Program-made: the position numbers and the translations under genes
Notes under the pieces: generated by a model
The model's input: only the letters and a program-made list of their open reading frames with translations
Databases searched by the model: none
Told to the model about the DNA's origin: nothing
DNA from: Hymenoscyphus infarciens
Taxonomy: Eukaryota > Ascomycota > Leotiomycetes > Helotiales > Helotiaceae
Direction of reading: 5' to 3'
Assembly (NCBI GenBank): GCA_001414345.1
Contig: LLCB01000211.1
Coordinates: 1 to 64,000, forward strand
DNA length: 64,000 bases
In this document: positions 35,228 through 47,254 of the stretch, in pieces
Layout: each line of letters opens with the position of its first letter
Numbering within the stretch: the stretch's first letter is position 1

Positions 35228-37673
35228 TCAAAAACCTCTCTCTCTGAACTCCCCATTTCTAAGCATTCCCATTGCCTCACCATTCATCACACCATGCACA
35301 TATGCCTCTCCAACAAAATTATACCTCCTCTCGCTTCCATCTACAGGTCGCAGAATAACCGGCACTGAACAACCCATCCGCACACAAACCAAATCACCAT
35401 CTCGAGAAGCTTCCGGAGCAAGTCCCATACTCTTCTCCGTAAGAATAAACCTTTCACTCCGGATATATCCCACGACAGCTCTGAGGAAGCCAGAACAGTT
35501 GCTAATATCTGGTACTGTCATATCACTTTGCAGCCATGTTTCCGCTTCGATAGCCCATTCTTCGGGTGCGGATGAGAGTGCTCGCTTAAGGTGTTCCCCG
35601 TTGTTAGGAGAGAAGGTTTCTTCGTTGTTGGAGAGGGACTCGAGGTCAATTTCTGAGGTGTAGATGTTGAGTTGCTCTCTGTCCGCGACTAGAGTTCGCC
35701 AGTGCTGGATGGTGGCAAAACTCAAGAGATTATGGTTGATCGATCAGTAGATGTGTATTTTGATTTTTCGAATCGTTGGATCTCTGCGAGAGGAATAGTA
35801 ATCGATAAGGTGGCGAAAGTCTTGGACCTCCCTGTACCATATCGTGGAGGTATTATCATACCCAAACAATGGAAAGAAGAAGCAATGTCCTTCGTATCTT
35901 CAGATATCCTAGTCCATCGCGACAAAAACTTCAATAGGACTTCGCAGACTGTCAAACTATTGGCGAGGTATCCTTCACAACCACGCCCATCAAATCCGCC
36001 TGCAAATCTTGGTACCCACGAGTGACGATGTTCATGCTCTCCAGACCACTGACTGTGACAAAGGATATCTAAACTCCCAGTCAGTGTTTTAGGTTTCCCC
36101 GCCTAATCTGTTATCCTATCCTACCTCGACGATCCTTCTCCTTCCTACCTCTATTTTAAGGCTATCCCGCCTCCTCCTATCCTTAAATTCTAGCTTTCCT
36201 AGCTACTCCTATCCTATAGTACTTGCTTACCTTTCCTTACTAAATAGAGAGGCTAGGATAGGAAGAGTTAGGCTAATTAATTTCGCTTAAAGTCTAAAAA
36301 GCAGGTAGAAAAGAGGGTCTAGGTCTCTAATTTCGCTTAATATCTAGAAGGTAGGTAGAAAAGAGGGTCTAGGTCTTAATTAGGACTCTTAGGGGGTTGC
36401 CTTCCTAATCCTACTCTAGCCTAGCCTCCTTTTTTTTTACCTACCTAGTTACTCCTATCCTGTTTTTAGAACTTTAGTTAGAGTACCTAGCCTAACTCTT
36501 CCTATCCTAGCCTTAATCCTAATCTAGCCTAGCCTCTCCTAGCCTTACCTAGGTAAGTAGCCTATCCTATCCTAAGTACTAGGCTAACCAAGGCGGGGAA
36601 AGCCAAAACACTGTTCCCAGTACTCTTATTATTTTTTACCACTGCATACATGAAGACTTCTACTGGTTTTCTCTTGTAACTGATATCCCATGACATGGAT
36701 TTTGCTCCGTGAGCCATGCCAAGTATTGAATAGACAGCATCTCTTGGATCGGTAATCCCGCGGCTATAACAAATTGCTAGGAAGTTCTTCATCCCTACTC
36801 TTCCCACTGAATTCCTGGCATTCTCCAAACAGGCAATGTTCCTGGAACCCTGCTGGGTATAAAAGAAGTGCTCATCAGGAATCTCCAAGTTCGAAAGAGT
36901 TGTGCATCGTGATGGCTCAACAGACTCATGAGGTCTCTTCTTCCCAACCGCGAAAGCATAAAATCCCTTGATGAGAGCATGAACAATCAACATCAGACTA
37001 TCCCGGGGAACAACTGCATCCCAACCATACAAAATAAACTCCTTCGCAAGAGCGACTTCTTGAACCACCCAACAGCGGCTAAACCATCTCCTTTGCACAA
37101 AGAATGCGAGAGCACGCCAGCCTAAACCCCAAGCTGGATCTGAAAGCAGTTCCACTGTTTCTTCCGGGCCCTTTGGTTGGGAGGCTATCAAGGACATTGC
37201 TTCCGAGCTTATTAGTGCCTCTTCCCCTATGGAGACGCAGACTCGGGCTGCGGATTGGTAGATCCTGTCAATGATGCTGACTGGGTCAGGGTTTTCGAGG
37301 GGGTGTCTTTGGTTTATACATATTGCATGAACCCTTAAGACCCGTACGGAGTCGGTGTAGCGAAGTTGTTTGAGGGCAATTGCGAGGTTTACCGTAGCTT
37401 GGAAGGTAAATGACTGGGTTGGTGTGAAGGAGGTAGGAGAAAAATTGGAGTTGCGATGGTTTGATCTCCCCATGTATATAAGAGGGATTCGGGAAGAGGG
37501 TTATCGGAAAGATGAACAGTTTCAAGGTTCCCTCGAATTGGTGGGTTTTCTTCCCCAGGATATAGTTCGAGTAGGTGGATCTCGTGATTTAACAAGTCTA
37601 GAAGTTGGTATGGGAACTCTACTGGAGCTACCAGTTGAGTTGCGCTATCATTTGCTGAGGCGTCCTCAGACAT
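35228..37673 (-). pseudogene. HET-domain (heterokaryon incompatibility) gene, disrupted
   Basis: Read on the minus strand from the ATG at 37673. HET landmarks appear in order: LLYTWGDQTIATPIF, then after a one-base frame break near 37430, ATVNLAIALKQLRY, VLRVHAICINQRHPLENPD, IYQSAARVCVSIGEE, RRWFSRCWVVQEV, the GITDPRDAVYSILGMA block and SYKRKPVEVFMYAVV. A 532-bp hAT-type element (36082-36613) then interrupts the frame; beyond it the same frame resumes with LDILCHSQ and SWVP. The next 260 bp read as HET sequence only on the plus strand (ARGIVIDKVAKV), suggesting an inversion. The C-terminal part (WRTLVADRE, LVCVRMGCSVPVILRPV, YNFVGEAYVHGVMNGEAM) is again on the minus strand. Intact relatives trigger cell death on meeting incompatible partners. 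This copy cannot encode a full protein. Confidence 0.88.
36082..36613. mobile_element. hAT-type miniature element (532 bp) with 8-bp target duplication
   Basis: Terminal inverted repeats start CAGTGTTTT and continue through TTTCCCCGCCT at both ends (about 22 bp, two mismatches). Flanks are CTCCCAGT (36074-36081) and TTCCCAGT (36614-36621), an 8-bp duplication with one C/T difference. An 8-bp duplication plus a CAGTG terminus is diagnostic of the hAT superfamily. The interior has no coding capacity. It holds a tandem pair of about 50 bp (36277-36328 and 36330-36380, sharing GGTAGAAAAGAGGGTCTAGG) and subterminal inverted CTATCCTAGCC-like repeats, so it can fold back on itself. Confidence 0.88.
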
Positions 37674-38126
37674 GAGGATATGCCAGTCTTTTCAATATGG
37701 AAACAGAATATATAACGCAGATGCCAATTTGATGGGAAAAAAAGCGAGGGGGTTCTTGTAGGGTGAGGTAAAAATTCTTCATAAGTTTGCCATTATCAAG
37801 AATCACTCACTTCAATTGGATACAAAGAGCTCCAAATGGTCTAGAAATGATACAGAACTCAAATTGAAACGCCAATGTCAAGTAGAAGACAACCAAAAGC
37901 CGAAGTTAAAAATAAGCATCCGGGAGAACATCGGCGTCTGAAAAGAAAGGTCAACAGAAAAAGCGGCACTCCTTCAACTACCCAAAAACATCAACAGAGT
38001 CAACATTTTGCATCGAACCTGGAACTTTCGACCGGCTTTAAATGTTCGGTAAATTTTAGCCTCAATCTTGAGACAACCAATTCCAGTCTTTACAAGAATC
38101 CTGGAAAACCCAAAAACCACAGAAAA
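37674..38126. promoter_or_regulatory. Divergent intergenic region, HET pseudogene and SET/MYND gene
   Basis: The 450 bp between the two divergent starts must hold both promoters. The plus-strand frame upstream of 38127 stays open back to 37875 but is Lys/Asn-rich and unlike the family, so it is taken as leader. Confidence 0.45.
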
Positions 38127-40125
38127 ATGACCAACCACACAACCCCCATCAGAGACCCCAAACTCGGCAACGGCCTAGCAGCCTCCAAGGATCTGACCCC
38201 TGGAGAAGTAATCATCCAAATCCTCGAACCCCATCTAATAGTGGTTGAAAAAGAGGCTTTGGATAGGGTATGCTCCTACTGTCTCCTCGAATCCGACCTC
38301 TCAACCCTCAAAAGATGTGCTGGCTGCAAAATTGTCAGATATTGCTCGCCAACATGTCAAAAAACAGATTGGAAGTTAATTCATAAGAGCGAATGTTCAG
38401 TCCTCACAAAACTTCCTGCAATTCCACCGACGCCTGTGAGGGCTCTTTATCAGTATTTATTGAGATATTCAAAGAAGGGAAATGAGCTGGATGAGAGGAG
38501 TGCGGGGTTGGAACATCATCTTGATGAGTTGAGGAAGGACGGGAAGAGGTGGGATGACATGGTTCTTCAAGCTAGGGGAGCTGTTGCTTTTTCAAGAAGT
38601 CCTGGGAGTAAATTGGAGATGGTTACGAGACTTCTTTGCATTGTAAGTGGTATATGTTCTTCTTCATTTCTCGGGATATATTCATCTCATATTCTCCCCC
38701 TTCAACAAGATACATCACAAAATCTTCATTCTAACTTATTTCAGATGTCAACCAACGCCTTCCGTGCAACCCTTCCGGACGACACACCCATAGGTCTCTG
38801 CTACGAACCAACGCTCGCCCTAGCAAACCACTCCTGCACCCCCAACGCATTCATAATCTTCAACGGCCGCACCATCTCTCTCACAGCACTAAACCCCATC
38901 CCCAAAGGATCCCGTACGTACCTTCTCTTTACCGTCCCTTGAATTTCGAAAGCCAATACTAACCCACTATAGAAATCTTCATCTCCTACATCGACTTCAC
39001 CCAATCCCTCGACCTCCGCCACCTCGAACTTCAACAACGTTATTTCTTCAAATGCGCCTGTTCAAAATGTGAGGGAGACTTAAATCCCTACCAAACATTC
39101 CTCACCACCCCTTCCTCACCCAACGAAAAACTCGACCTCCTCATCTCACACCAAGACCTGGAATCCCACGCCTCATCCCGAATCCTTAAAATCAAAGACC
39201 TCCAAAGGGAGATTGAACCCTTGGTCGAAGACATAGCCAAAGTCCGACCCCTGATCGAACTCAGCAGAGAAAAAGAATCACGAACGGAAAGGTTCAACTT
39301 CCTAACGCAAATGCACACAGAACTCCTCCTCTTCCGTAGCAACGAGATTTTCGCATTACCACCGTACCCCACGGTGCTGGATGAGATATATCTAGCGTAT
39401 GTGGATGAGAATCGTCTCCCCGCCGCTCTGGTAGTGTTGCTTTTCATATTTCTGAACTGTGATGTTTTTAATTGGCCGCAGGCTAGTCATCCCGTGAGGG
39501 TGACGAGGTTATTTACCATCGCCAGGTTATTGAAGTATGTCTCCTCGCTTGAGACGGAGGGTTTAGAGAAGGAACTTGGCTGTGTACCAAATGATGTCTT
39601 GGGCAGTGTGGATTACATCGACGCCGTCCACGTTATTTTAGTTCTCGTCCACGACTTAGCACCCCTGAGCCATGGCAGTGGCTCGACGTTTGTGTAAGTT
39701 TCATGCCCTCTAATTCTTCTCTGTCAGATTCCTTAATTTCCACCTCCTCGACTTTTGGAACAGGATGGAAATTCAAACCACATCCTTCCAAAGTCCCCAG
39801 AAACAAATATCCCCCTCTCATCCCACAACCCCCCTAGCTCACTCTCTTCAAACCACACTCCGCACTCAATCTCTCCAAGCTCAAACCCCGCCCCAAAAAC
39901 ACCCCACTAACCAAAACACACACCCACAGGGCACAAGTAAACCAAGAACTCCACGAAATCTCAGAAGTCCAACGCCTCCGCGGAAAATCCGGTGCCGCAA
40001 TCCAAGAATGGCAATCCCAAGGCAACACCTCAAAAGACGGCACTATGATAGCGAAAACCGTGTTCGCAAGTTTGCGAACTCTATCAGACTTTGCTTTTGA
40101 TGTTATCGAGAAGCTTAGGATCTAA
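38127..40125 (+). CDS. SET/MYND-domain protein, SMYD-like lysine methyltransferase
   Basis: Four exons (38127-38642, 38745-38913, 38973-39693, 39930-40125) give 533 residues. The SET N-half starts at DPKLGNGLAASKDLTPGEVI. The MYND zinc finger follows at residues 49-90 (C-x2-C ... C-x2-C ... YC-x3-C ... H-x3-C). After a helical insert, the catalytic SET core has ANHSCTPNAFIIFNG and GSQIFISYID, then a Cys-rich post-SET (FFKCACSKCEGD). The C-terminal half is helical, as in SMYD proteins. The family methylates lysine on histones and other proteins. The last intron (39694-39929, 236 nt) is inferred because it restores a helical tail ending SDFAFDVIEKLRI; it may hide another short exon. The long upstream frame extension (to 37875) is probably not translated. 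Confidence 0.88.
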
Positions 40126-40748
40126 GTAGCACCGTGAGAAGACTCGGAGAAGAAGGATGGATGGATGGAAGGATTGGAAGTGGGAAACACAAAACCATGA
40201 CACAAGAACACCCTGAACCCTTTGTCACTCACAACAAAAAAGAGAAAAAGCAAAAATCAATACAAAAAAGGCGATATATAACTTACAATCATCAAACCAA
40301 GGAAGAGTTGTATTCACGTATATATAAACTATCTGATTCAAAACATAGTCTTGATTTTCATCCTCAAAACCAAACTCCCCCTTAGCCACCGGTTGGGTAT
40401 ATAGATCAACCCCCCTTCCCCTCCCCCATAACGTGCCCATAGATAGCGCTCTTGGAAAATATATGCCGGTATCGCGTACGGAAGATTTCTCAAAATATCA
40501 CAGAATACACCCCAAAAAACGCCCACGCCACCCAAAAACAAGACCACAAACCACGAGAAAGCCCATAATTTCATCTCTCATATCAAATAAACGAAGAGCT
40601 CGAGAAGAATATGGAAAAAGGGAGGTAGATAGTATCTTGCCCGAAAACTCTCAACAAAAGCATCAAGGACTTTTTCCTAACGAAAAAGGAAACAAACAAA
40701 AAGGCTGTCCCCAGATATAATCAACGCTTTCCCGACCATCAAATCAGC
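40126..40748. other. Convergent 3' region, SET/MYND and alpha-tubulin
   Basis: AT-leaning sequence between two converging genes that presumably contains both 3' UTRs. No gene seen. Confidence 0.5.
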
Positions 40749-42412
40749 TTAATACTCAGCATCTCCCTCCTCAGGCTCCAAACTATCCGCAGCAACCTCC
40801 TCATAATCCTTCTCCAGCGCCGCCAAATCCTCCCTTGCCTCCGAAAACTCCCCCTCCTCCATCCCCTCCCCAACATACCAATGCACAAAAGCACGCTTGC
40901 TATACATCAAATCGAACTTATGATCCAGGCGACTCCAGGCCTCCGCGATCGCAGTAGTGTTGCTCAACATGCTAACACTTCGATCGACACTCGCAAGTGC
41001 CCCATCGTTGGGAGAGGTGGAGGGGACGGACATGGGCTTCTGGTAGTTGATGCCGAGTTTGAAACCGGTGGGACACCATTCGACGAGATTGAAGGAGGTT
41101 TTGGCTTTCAGGGAGGCGACGGCTGCGTTGCAGTCTCGGGGGACGACGTCACCACGGTAGAGGAGGGCCACGGCCATGTATTTCCCGTTTCGGGGGTCGC
41201 AGACTACCATCTGGTTGTTGGGCTCGAAGCATCTGAGAAAGAAAAAAGTTAGTAAGTATATAAGACGTGATAGCGGGGTAGGAGAAAACATACTGTAGGG
41301 TCAAATCCTGAGTCTTGAAACTCTCATGGGAGCTCTTGGAGGCCGAGATGACAGGCGCGTAACTGATCAATGGGTAATGAATACGAGGATAAGGAACCAA
41401 GTTGGTTTGGAACTCGTTCAAATCGACGTTCAAAGCACCATCGAAACGGAGAGACGAGGTGATGGAGCTGACAACTTGAGCGATCAATCGGTTCAAGTGC
41501 TCGAACGATGGACGAGGAATATCAAGGTTGCGACGGCAGATATCGTAAACCGCTTCGTTATCAACGAGGAACGTGCAGTCGCTGTTCTCAATGGTGCTGT
41601 GGGTGCTCAAAACGGCGTTGTATGGCTCGACGACAGCGGTGGAGACGCGAGGAGCGGGGTAGACGGCGAATTCGAGCTTCGATTTCTTTGCGTAGTCGGC
41701 GGAGAGACGTTCGAGGAGGAGAGAACCAAATCCAGATCCGGTTCCTCCACCAAAGGAGTGGAAGATCAAGAAACCCTGGAGGGAAGAGCAGTTGTCCTAT
41801 TGTTTATCAGTAAGCGTCGGCGCGTCTCAAAACGTGGATATCCCTTACCAAAACACGACGAATCTTGTCCAAAGTCCCATCCAGAATCTCCTTTCCAATG
41901 GTGTAATGTCCACGGGCATAGTTGTTGGCAGCATCCTCCTTACCGCTGATCAACAGCTCAGGGTGGAAAAGGGAACGGTAATCACCAGTACGGATCTCGT
42001 CAATAGGGGAGGGGTCCAAGTCGACGAAGATGGAACGAGGGACGTATTTACCGCTGCCAGTCTCGGTGAAGACGGTGTCCAGCTCGCCGGAATCGTGCAG
42101 CGCCTGTGCCTCTGGATCAGGACGACCATCTTGCTTCAAGCCGTGCTCGAGAAGGTACCTGTAGGGGGGAGACAATTAGCACAATGTACGGAACGGCCAG
42201 CGACGCGACGAGTCTGAACATACAACTCCCATGCACTATTTCCCAGCTGGGTGCCAGCCTGGCCGATATGGAGATGGAGAATCTGCGTAGTAAACAATTG
42301 AATCAGCGGCGGCCCCATCAATATCAACCCCTTATATCTCGAAACGCGCCGTACTCGTACGCGGACGTGGCTCCGTTGGGGGGTGGGTAGCAGCTACCTC
42401 GCCTCGAGTCAT
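40749..42412 (-). CDS. TUB1: Alpha-tubulin
   Basis: Five exons on the minus strand (42412-42398, 42282-42224, 42158-41849, 41796-41294, 41232-40749) give 456 residues. The 15-nt first exon encodes MTRGE, joined to [18 protein letters not shown]. The second intron uses GTATGT as donor, which restores WELYLLEHG. The GTP-binding tubulin signature GGGTGSG is at residues 144-150. Other invariant blocks include [33 protein letters not shown], a KCGP-lacking [10 protein letters not shown], and [16 protein letters not shown]. The acidic tail ends EEGDAEY, with the terminal Tyr used in detyrosination cycles. With beta-tubulin it forms the microtubule dimer. Filamentous ascomycetes often have two alpha isotypes; which one this is was not settled. 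Confidence 0.97.
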
Positions 42413-43022
42413 CTTGTCGGATGTTTGTCTGTACTGGATATTGGGTGACGTGAGAAAGATGAGATGAACTTTGTTTGTTCAGCGCTCAACTGGACTGGAC
42501 GGGCAGCGATGCAAAGCAAGCTTAGGTTGGTTGAGGTTGTTTGTAGTGGGGGGGAAACCGAGGTTCACCGCTTTTTAAAACGCACCCACAGGGCCACGCA
42601 CCGCAATGCGGGAACCACGGCTAATTGTAGGTCTCAATTTGGATAACTATACACAGCTTCCAGTCCATCACTGTAGTTCAATATTAATTAAGAGAAGTAA
42701 CTAAAAACTGAAGTGAACAATGGTGAAGACCCTATACGTGAAGGGCATTGGAGAGAGAAAGATACGAGAGCTTTTTGAAGCACACTCTCAGCCACAAGTA
42801 TCACAAAATCATCACATAAGTCCACCGTCAAAAAAAAACAATGCGCATGTATTGTTACCAGCCTCCGTATAATACACTCAGAAGGTTGAAGAGTGGCTGC
42901 GTAAAAGCCCACTTCAACATCAAATACAAAGCAAACCAAATGTATCTTTCATAACGCCAGAAGTTTTGTGCCCTCCATTCCAAATTGATAATAGAAAAAC
43001 CCCCAAGCGTCAACACAATCGT
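42413..43022. other. Alpha-tubulin promoter and ARS2 3' region
   Basis: The 610 bp between the tubulin start and the ARS2 stop (both minus strand) must hold the tubulin promoter and leader. A tract rich in G at 42540-42560 is the only notable composition feature. Confidence 0.5.
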
Positions 43023-45935
43023 TCAGTAATTGAGCTCACCCGAGCCACCACCAGCAACCGCATCAAGATCCTCGTAAGATTTGAGACTTCTGCCCTGAAC
43101 AGCTTCACGAGGGCCAACAGCAGCAACACCAGCCGCTCCATCGCCCCATCGCCCACCACCTCCTGCCGCAGCACCCGGTCTTCGAGAGCCAGGTGGAGGA
43201 CTGAGTCTACCATTTTCACCTCCATATCGAGGATCTCGTGGTCGACGGTCATAAGGTCCGGTGCGAGCATTACTTTGATATGGTCGACCTCCTCGTCGAA
43301 CTGGACCGCCACGAGGATCCGTTGCACCCCAACCCCCTGGCGGGACATTCCCAGAAGCAAATGCGGGGAAAGCGCCTGGAGCACCGAAACCTGGCATCTG
43401 TGGAAGTCCATTGATGCCAAAATTGTGCAAGTTGAAGCCTCGGGGGGTTCCAGCCGGCATATGCCCATTAGCAGGAGGGAAATGCCCGTTACTATTAGCA
43501 TCTGATCTTGAAGGTGCAATATGAGCAGGATCAGTGACATAAGTGTTGACGAGATTGAACTGGTGAATTGATTAGCGATAGTTACAAGTCGGGTATCAGA
43601 CAACTCACATCTTTCTTCAGACTCTCAACCCACTCAGGATGACGCTTTTCTACATGCTTCTCCCAAAAGTGTTTCTCCTTGAACAATTTTTGACACTCTG
43701 GAACACGGCATCTGAATTTGTGTTCATCCTCTTGCTTCACAAACTTCGCCATCTCCTCTTTCAACGCCTCTTCTGTTGGCTTACCACCAAGCTTTCGGAC
43801 ATCTACCGACTCTGGCTCAAGAATTTGCATGATCTTTTCCTCAAAAGTCTTGACCCAGTTGAACGCTCGGGAGAGTTGTTGCTCAGATTTTGAAGGAACA
43901 CCATTGCGTGGAAACTTTCGATCACCATCAGGAGAAACTGGATCCAAGTCCATATCTTCTGAATCAGGCCCAGTTCGTCTCTTGATAGGGAATGCTTCGC
44001 CCAAAGCGCTAGCTCTAGCCGCTGCCTTTCCAGAAGTTGTCAGAGTATTGCGTGGTCTTCTCAGGTGACCGCCTGGGCACTTTCGGGTGAGCTCGTGAAC
44101 CGAGTCGCTTTCAAACACACAAAAGAAGCAGAAGTTGAAGACTCGGCGGAGGTATTCCACCATAAGATCGAGTTGCTTCTTTTTCACCAAAAGATCTTCA
44201 TCGTCAACCTCCTCGTCAAGAGCACCTTCTTCCTCTTCCTCCTCCTCTTCGCCCTCCTCAGCAGAGTCCATTGCCTCATCAAAGTCGAGAGGGTCACGCG
44301 ACTTTTTGACTTTCTTCACGGCAGGAGCGGTGACTGGAGGTAAGAGGCGGCCAGAGTTTCTGAGATCATCGACTCGTTCTTCAATCTTCAACACAGCATT
44401 GAAGTCGGATCCAAAGTCTTCCTCAAATTTACCCACAAGACGCTGAGCCAACTCTAGATCCTTCTCGACTCTTTCCGGTGCAGAAAACAAATCCCAGAGC
44501 GCCTTTTTGCGTGGAAGACTTGGAGGAACATGGACACCGACATGGCAAGTAAAGTCTCCTCGGACCTCGTCCTTGACAGTCTTGCCGTTGATGGCTTCGA
44601 GGGCCTTTTCAGCCGTTGTAAGCGGTACCGCAGGAGTAGGTGGAACATCTGCATCCTCATCTCTGAGTTCTGGGCGATCGGCTGCTGTTGTTTCGGGCGC
44701 TGGATGAAGCATTACCCAACCAATTCGGTGGTATCGTTTTCCTGGATTTGGATCACTCAAACTCAGCCATTTGAATCCACCCTCATCTTCACCCAAATGC
44801 TCCTTGCAGAAGGACTCTAGGTTTTGACGACTAACGTGTGGTGCAATGGTTTTGATCAGGAGAGTTGGTTGAAAAGCATTCTCATCCCGAATATCACTAC
44901 CCCGCGATGGGACCAGATCACCAATACCAAGGACTTCATTTGTCGCAGTAGCTTCGCCTTCCTCTTTCTCAACGACTCCGCCGGCTCCGTTACTCTCGCT
45001 TTTTGGGATGCCTTCTAAAGAGTATTCATCAAATGTTCCAGATTCCAGATCTTGCTCCCACTGGCTGTAATTGCCTCGACGAAATTCGTTTATCTGCTGG
45101 CGCAATCCATCTCGAATTTCCGCCAAGTAACGTTCCTGAAACCACTGCTCGCCCTTGTGCTCCTGTACAAAGTTTCGTGCCATCTTCGCCTGGAGTTCGT
45201 CCTTGTACACATCGTAAGCGGCTTGGATCCGTGCTTTTTCCTTTTCACGCTCCTCTTGCGAATCACGGGGTCGAAGTGGCTCGCCGCGTCTACCGGTTCT
45301 TGCGCGTTCTCGTTCTTCCTTGATCTTCTCATTCGTGCGCCACCACTCTCCAAAGTATGAAAAGCCAACTTGGAATTGTATCGTGGATGGATCGGCCAAT
45401 GGGTTGACTGTGATGGAAGGGCCGGTATCCTGGCCTGGGACGTATCGGTCAATGTTGGCAGGACCTGGTGATGGTCTTCGTCGGTCGTCACGATCGCGAC
45501 CTCGCCGATCATAGTCATCTCTGGGTTGGCGACTAGAAGGTTCGTAACGGTCTACTGCTACCGGGGAACGGGAACGATCTCGCGTACGACGTCGATCAGC
45601 GCCTAAAGAGAAAAAGAGTAAGTAAGATAACCATTGATGATTGTGTTGCGATAGAACAATCAGGCCTCGGAGTCTGGGATATAATGTATTCATGTAGCAC
45701 GGTCTGCAGCCTCGCACCTGCATGAAGTAACGACGACGTGCTCCCAAAGAGACGAAGATAGAAATGGATGACTGGTACAAGATCTTGACATACCCGGTGA
45801 TCGGCCCCGATAGAAATTGTCGCGAGATTCGGGACGGTCGCTCGCTCTATAGCTATCATCGCGTCCACTCCAGCTGGTTCTCTCCGTTGGCGAACGCGCG
45901 AGCGGGGGCTCTCTGTAACCTGGATATGCGTCCAT
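43023..45935 (-). CDS. ARS2: ARS2/SERRATE-type zinc-finger protein
   Basis: Three exons on the minus strand (45935-45794, 45602-43609, 43559-43023) give 890 residues. The N-terminus is Arg/Asp/Ser-rich. A conserved block near FSYFGEWWRTNEKIKEERER matches the SERRATE/ARS2 N-terminal domain. An RRM-like middle holds LLIKTIAPHVSRQNLE and GWVMLHPAPET. A long acidic run of Glu follows, then YLRRVFNFCFFCVFES. The single C2H2 finger has Cys679, Cys684, His697 and His702 (CRVPEC...H....H), the hallmark of the family. The C-terminus is Gly/Pro/Arg-rich with RGG-like motifs. ARS2 (Pir2 in fission yeast) links the nuclear cap-binding complex to RNA processing and decay. The frame stays open upstream to 46754, but that part is low-complexity; MDAYPGYREPP looks like the natural start. 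Confidence 0.95.
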
Positions 45936-47254
45936 CGTGTCGGTTGGGCTGCTTTGATGTGACCAGCGATACGGGACGAGGGGAATCGGTGGTGGCAGGT
46001 CTGGTAGGACAGTCCGTCTCCTTTTAGGAGGGGTGTAGAGCGGTTTGAGTGGGAGAGGGAGAGGGAGAGGGAGAGTTTGTTGCCTATCAAGTGATGGGTG
46101 GTGGTGATTGTTGTTGGACGGCAGCGACGACAACGAAGCTGGGGCTGTTTGATTGCATGATTGCCTGTCAGAGAAAAACCCCTCAAATAAAAGTAACGTA
46201 TGTATGTATATGATATGTGATGACGGATGAGTGCGCGATTGACTTGGGGGGGGGGGGGGGGAGAAAAGGGGGGAGAAAAGGGGGGGGAGGAAGAGGGGGG
46301 GGGGCTTGGGCCCTAAAAGGGGGGGGGGAGACAACGGACTTGCCAATGACGAAAAAAAAAGGGAGGGGGGGACGGGAAAAGAAGGAAGGGGGGGGATGGT
46401 AGTAAGTATTGGGGGGGGGCAGAGAAGGAGGCAGAGGTACGAACAAGGTGGATGATGGTTGACGGCGCGAGCTGGAGCTGGAGCTGTAGCTGTAGCTGCA
46501 GCTGCGCATTCTCCAGTACTTGTAGACGAGGAGTAGGAGGAGAAGTGGTGTTGATGGGGAGAGGAGGTCATCTCCAGTGCTAGTCGTCCTAGCTTCGGGG
46601 AACCCATGGCCCTAAACTGCCCTGGGCGCTGATGGGAGGCTCTGAGAGGACGCGGACGTGGACTGAGCGGGATCATGAGAGCCGAAAGGGAAGGCGCGAT
46701 CTGGGTATCCACTTCACCCAATAGCCGTTCTGGTTGGTCTGGATCGACTATCACGTGTTTATAATGTGGGGTGGTATTTGGCCAATTGGGTTGCTGATTA
46801 TCCGTTTTGACAGGGGTGGCTTGGTATAATCCCTAGCCTACCTAGGTAAGGTAGCAGCCTAACCTAACTTGAGCTATTGTTCCCCTCGCTAGTAGTGCCT
46901 CGCTAGGCTAGAAACATTACAATCCCTTTCACTCAGTCAAAAGGAACTCATCAACAACCACAATTCTCCAACTCGATAATCTGAAATCGTACCGTACAGG
47001 TAAGCCTCCCTATCTCACTACCTACTCTGTATCGCAGCATTATCTCTATCCCCCAAATCTCCAGCCTAAACTACGTCCTCATGTAAAACGACGTCATCAA
47101 TTGCGGAGAAGAAACAACAGTCGTACCACCCGACTACTTCCACTCTCCTCGAGGCATATATACCACAACAAGTCTCGAAACCTTGGAAGATTCAACCGAG
47201 ACGAGTTCTCAAATATCACATCAATTGACTAACAACATTCATCTAGTCGCCATC
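45936..47254. promoter_or_regulatory. Divergent intergenic region between ARS2 and TSPO genes
   Basis: About 1.3 kb between two divergent starts. It contains a GAGAGG microsatellite (about 46050-46075), a G-rich island with runs of up to 14 G (46245-46420) and a CTGGAG/CTGTAG simple repeat (about 46465-46505). A TATATA box at 47157-47162 sits 93 bp before the TSPO start. The palindrome-like CCTACCTAGGTAAGG at about 46838-46852 is of unknown meaning. Confidence 0.55.
47157..47162 (+). promoter_or_regulatory. TATA box of the TSPO gene
   Basis: TATATA within balanced-composition DNA, 93 bp upstream of the ATG at 47255 and followed by CA-rich sequence typical of a short fungal leader. Position-based inference only. 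Confidence 0.45.

Noticed and set aside
35702..36025. Plus-strand 107-codon frame as an independent gene
   Set aside because: Its ARGIVIDKVAKV block fits the HET protein flanking it on the other strand, so it is better explained as an inverted piece of that gene.
41326..42217. Plus-strand frames opposite alpha-tubulin
   Set aside because: They mirror the conserved tubulin exons and run through its splice sites.
45936..46754. Upstream extension of the ARS2 frame by about 270 codons
   Set aside because: It is Pro/Ser low-complexity arising from the poly-G island and simple repeats; the natural start MDAYPGYREPP lies at 45935.
46838..46852. CCTACCTAGGTAAGG shared with CCTTACCTAGGTAAG inside the hAT-type element
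   Set aside because: The match is short, palindromic and low in complexity; it does not extend, so a transposon origin of the promoter motif is not supported.
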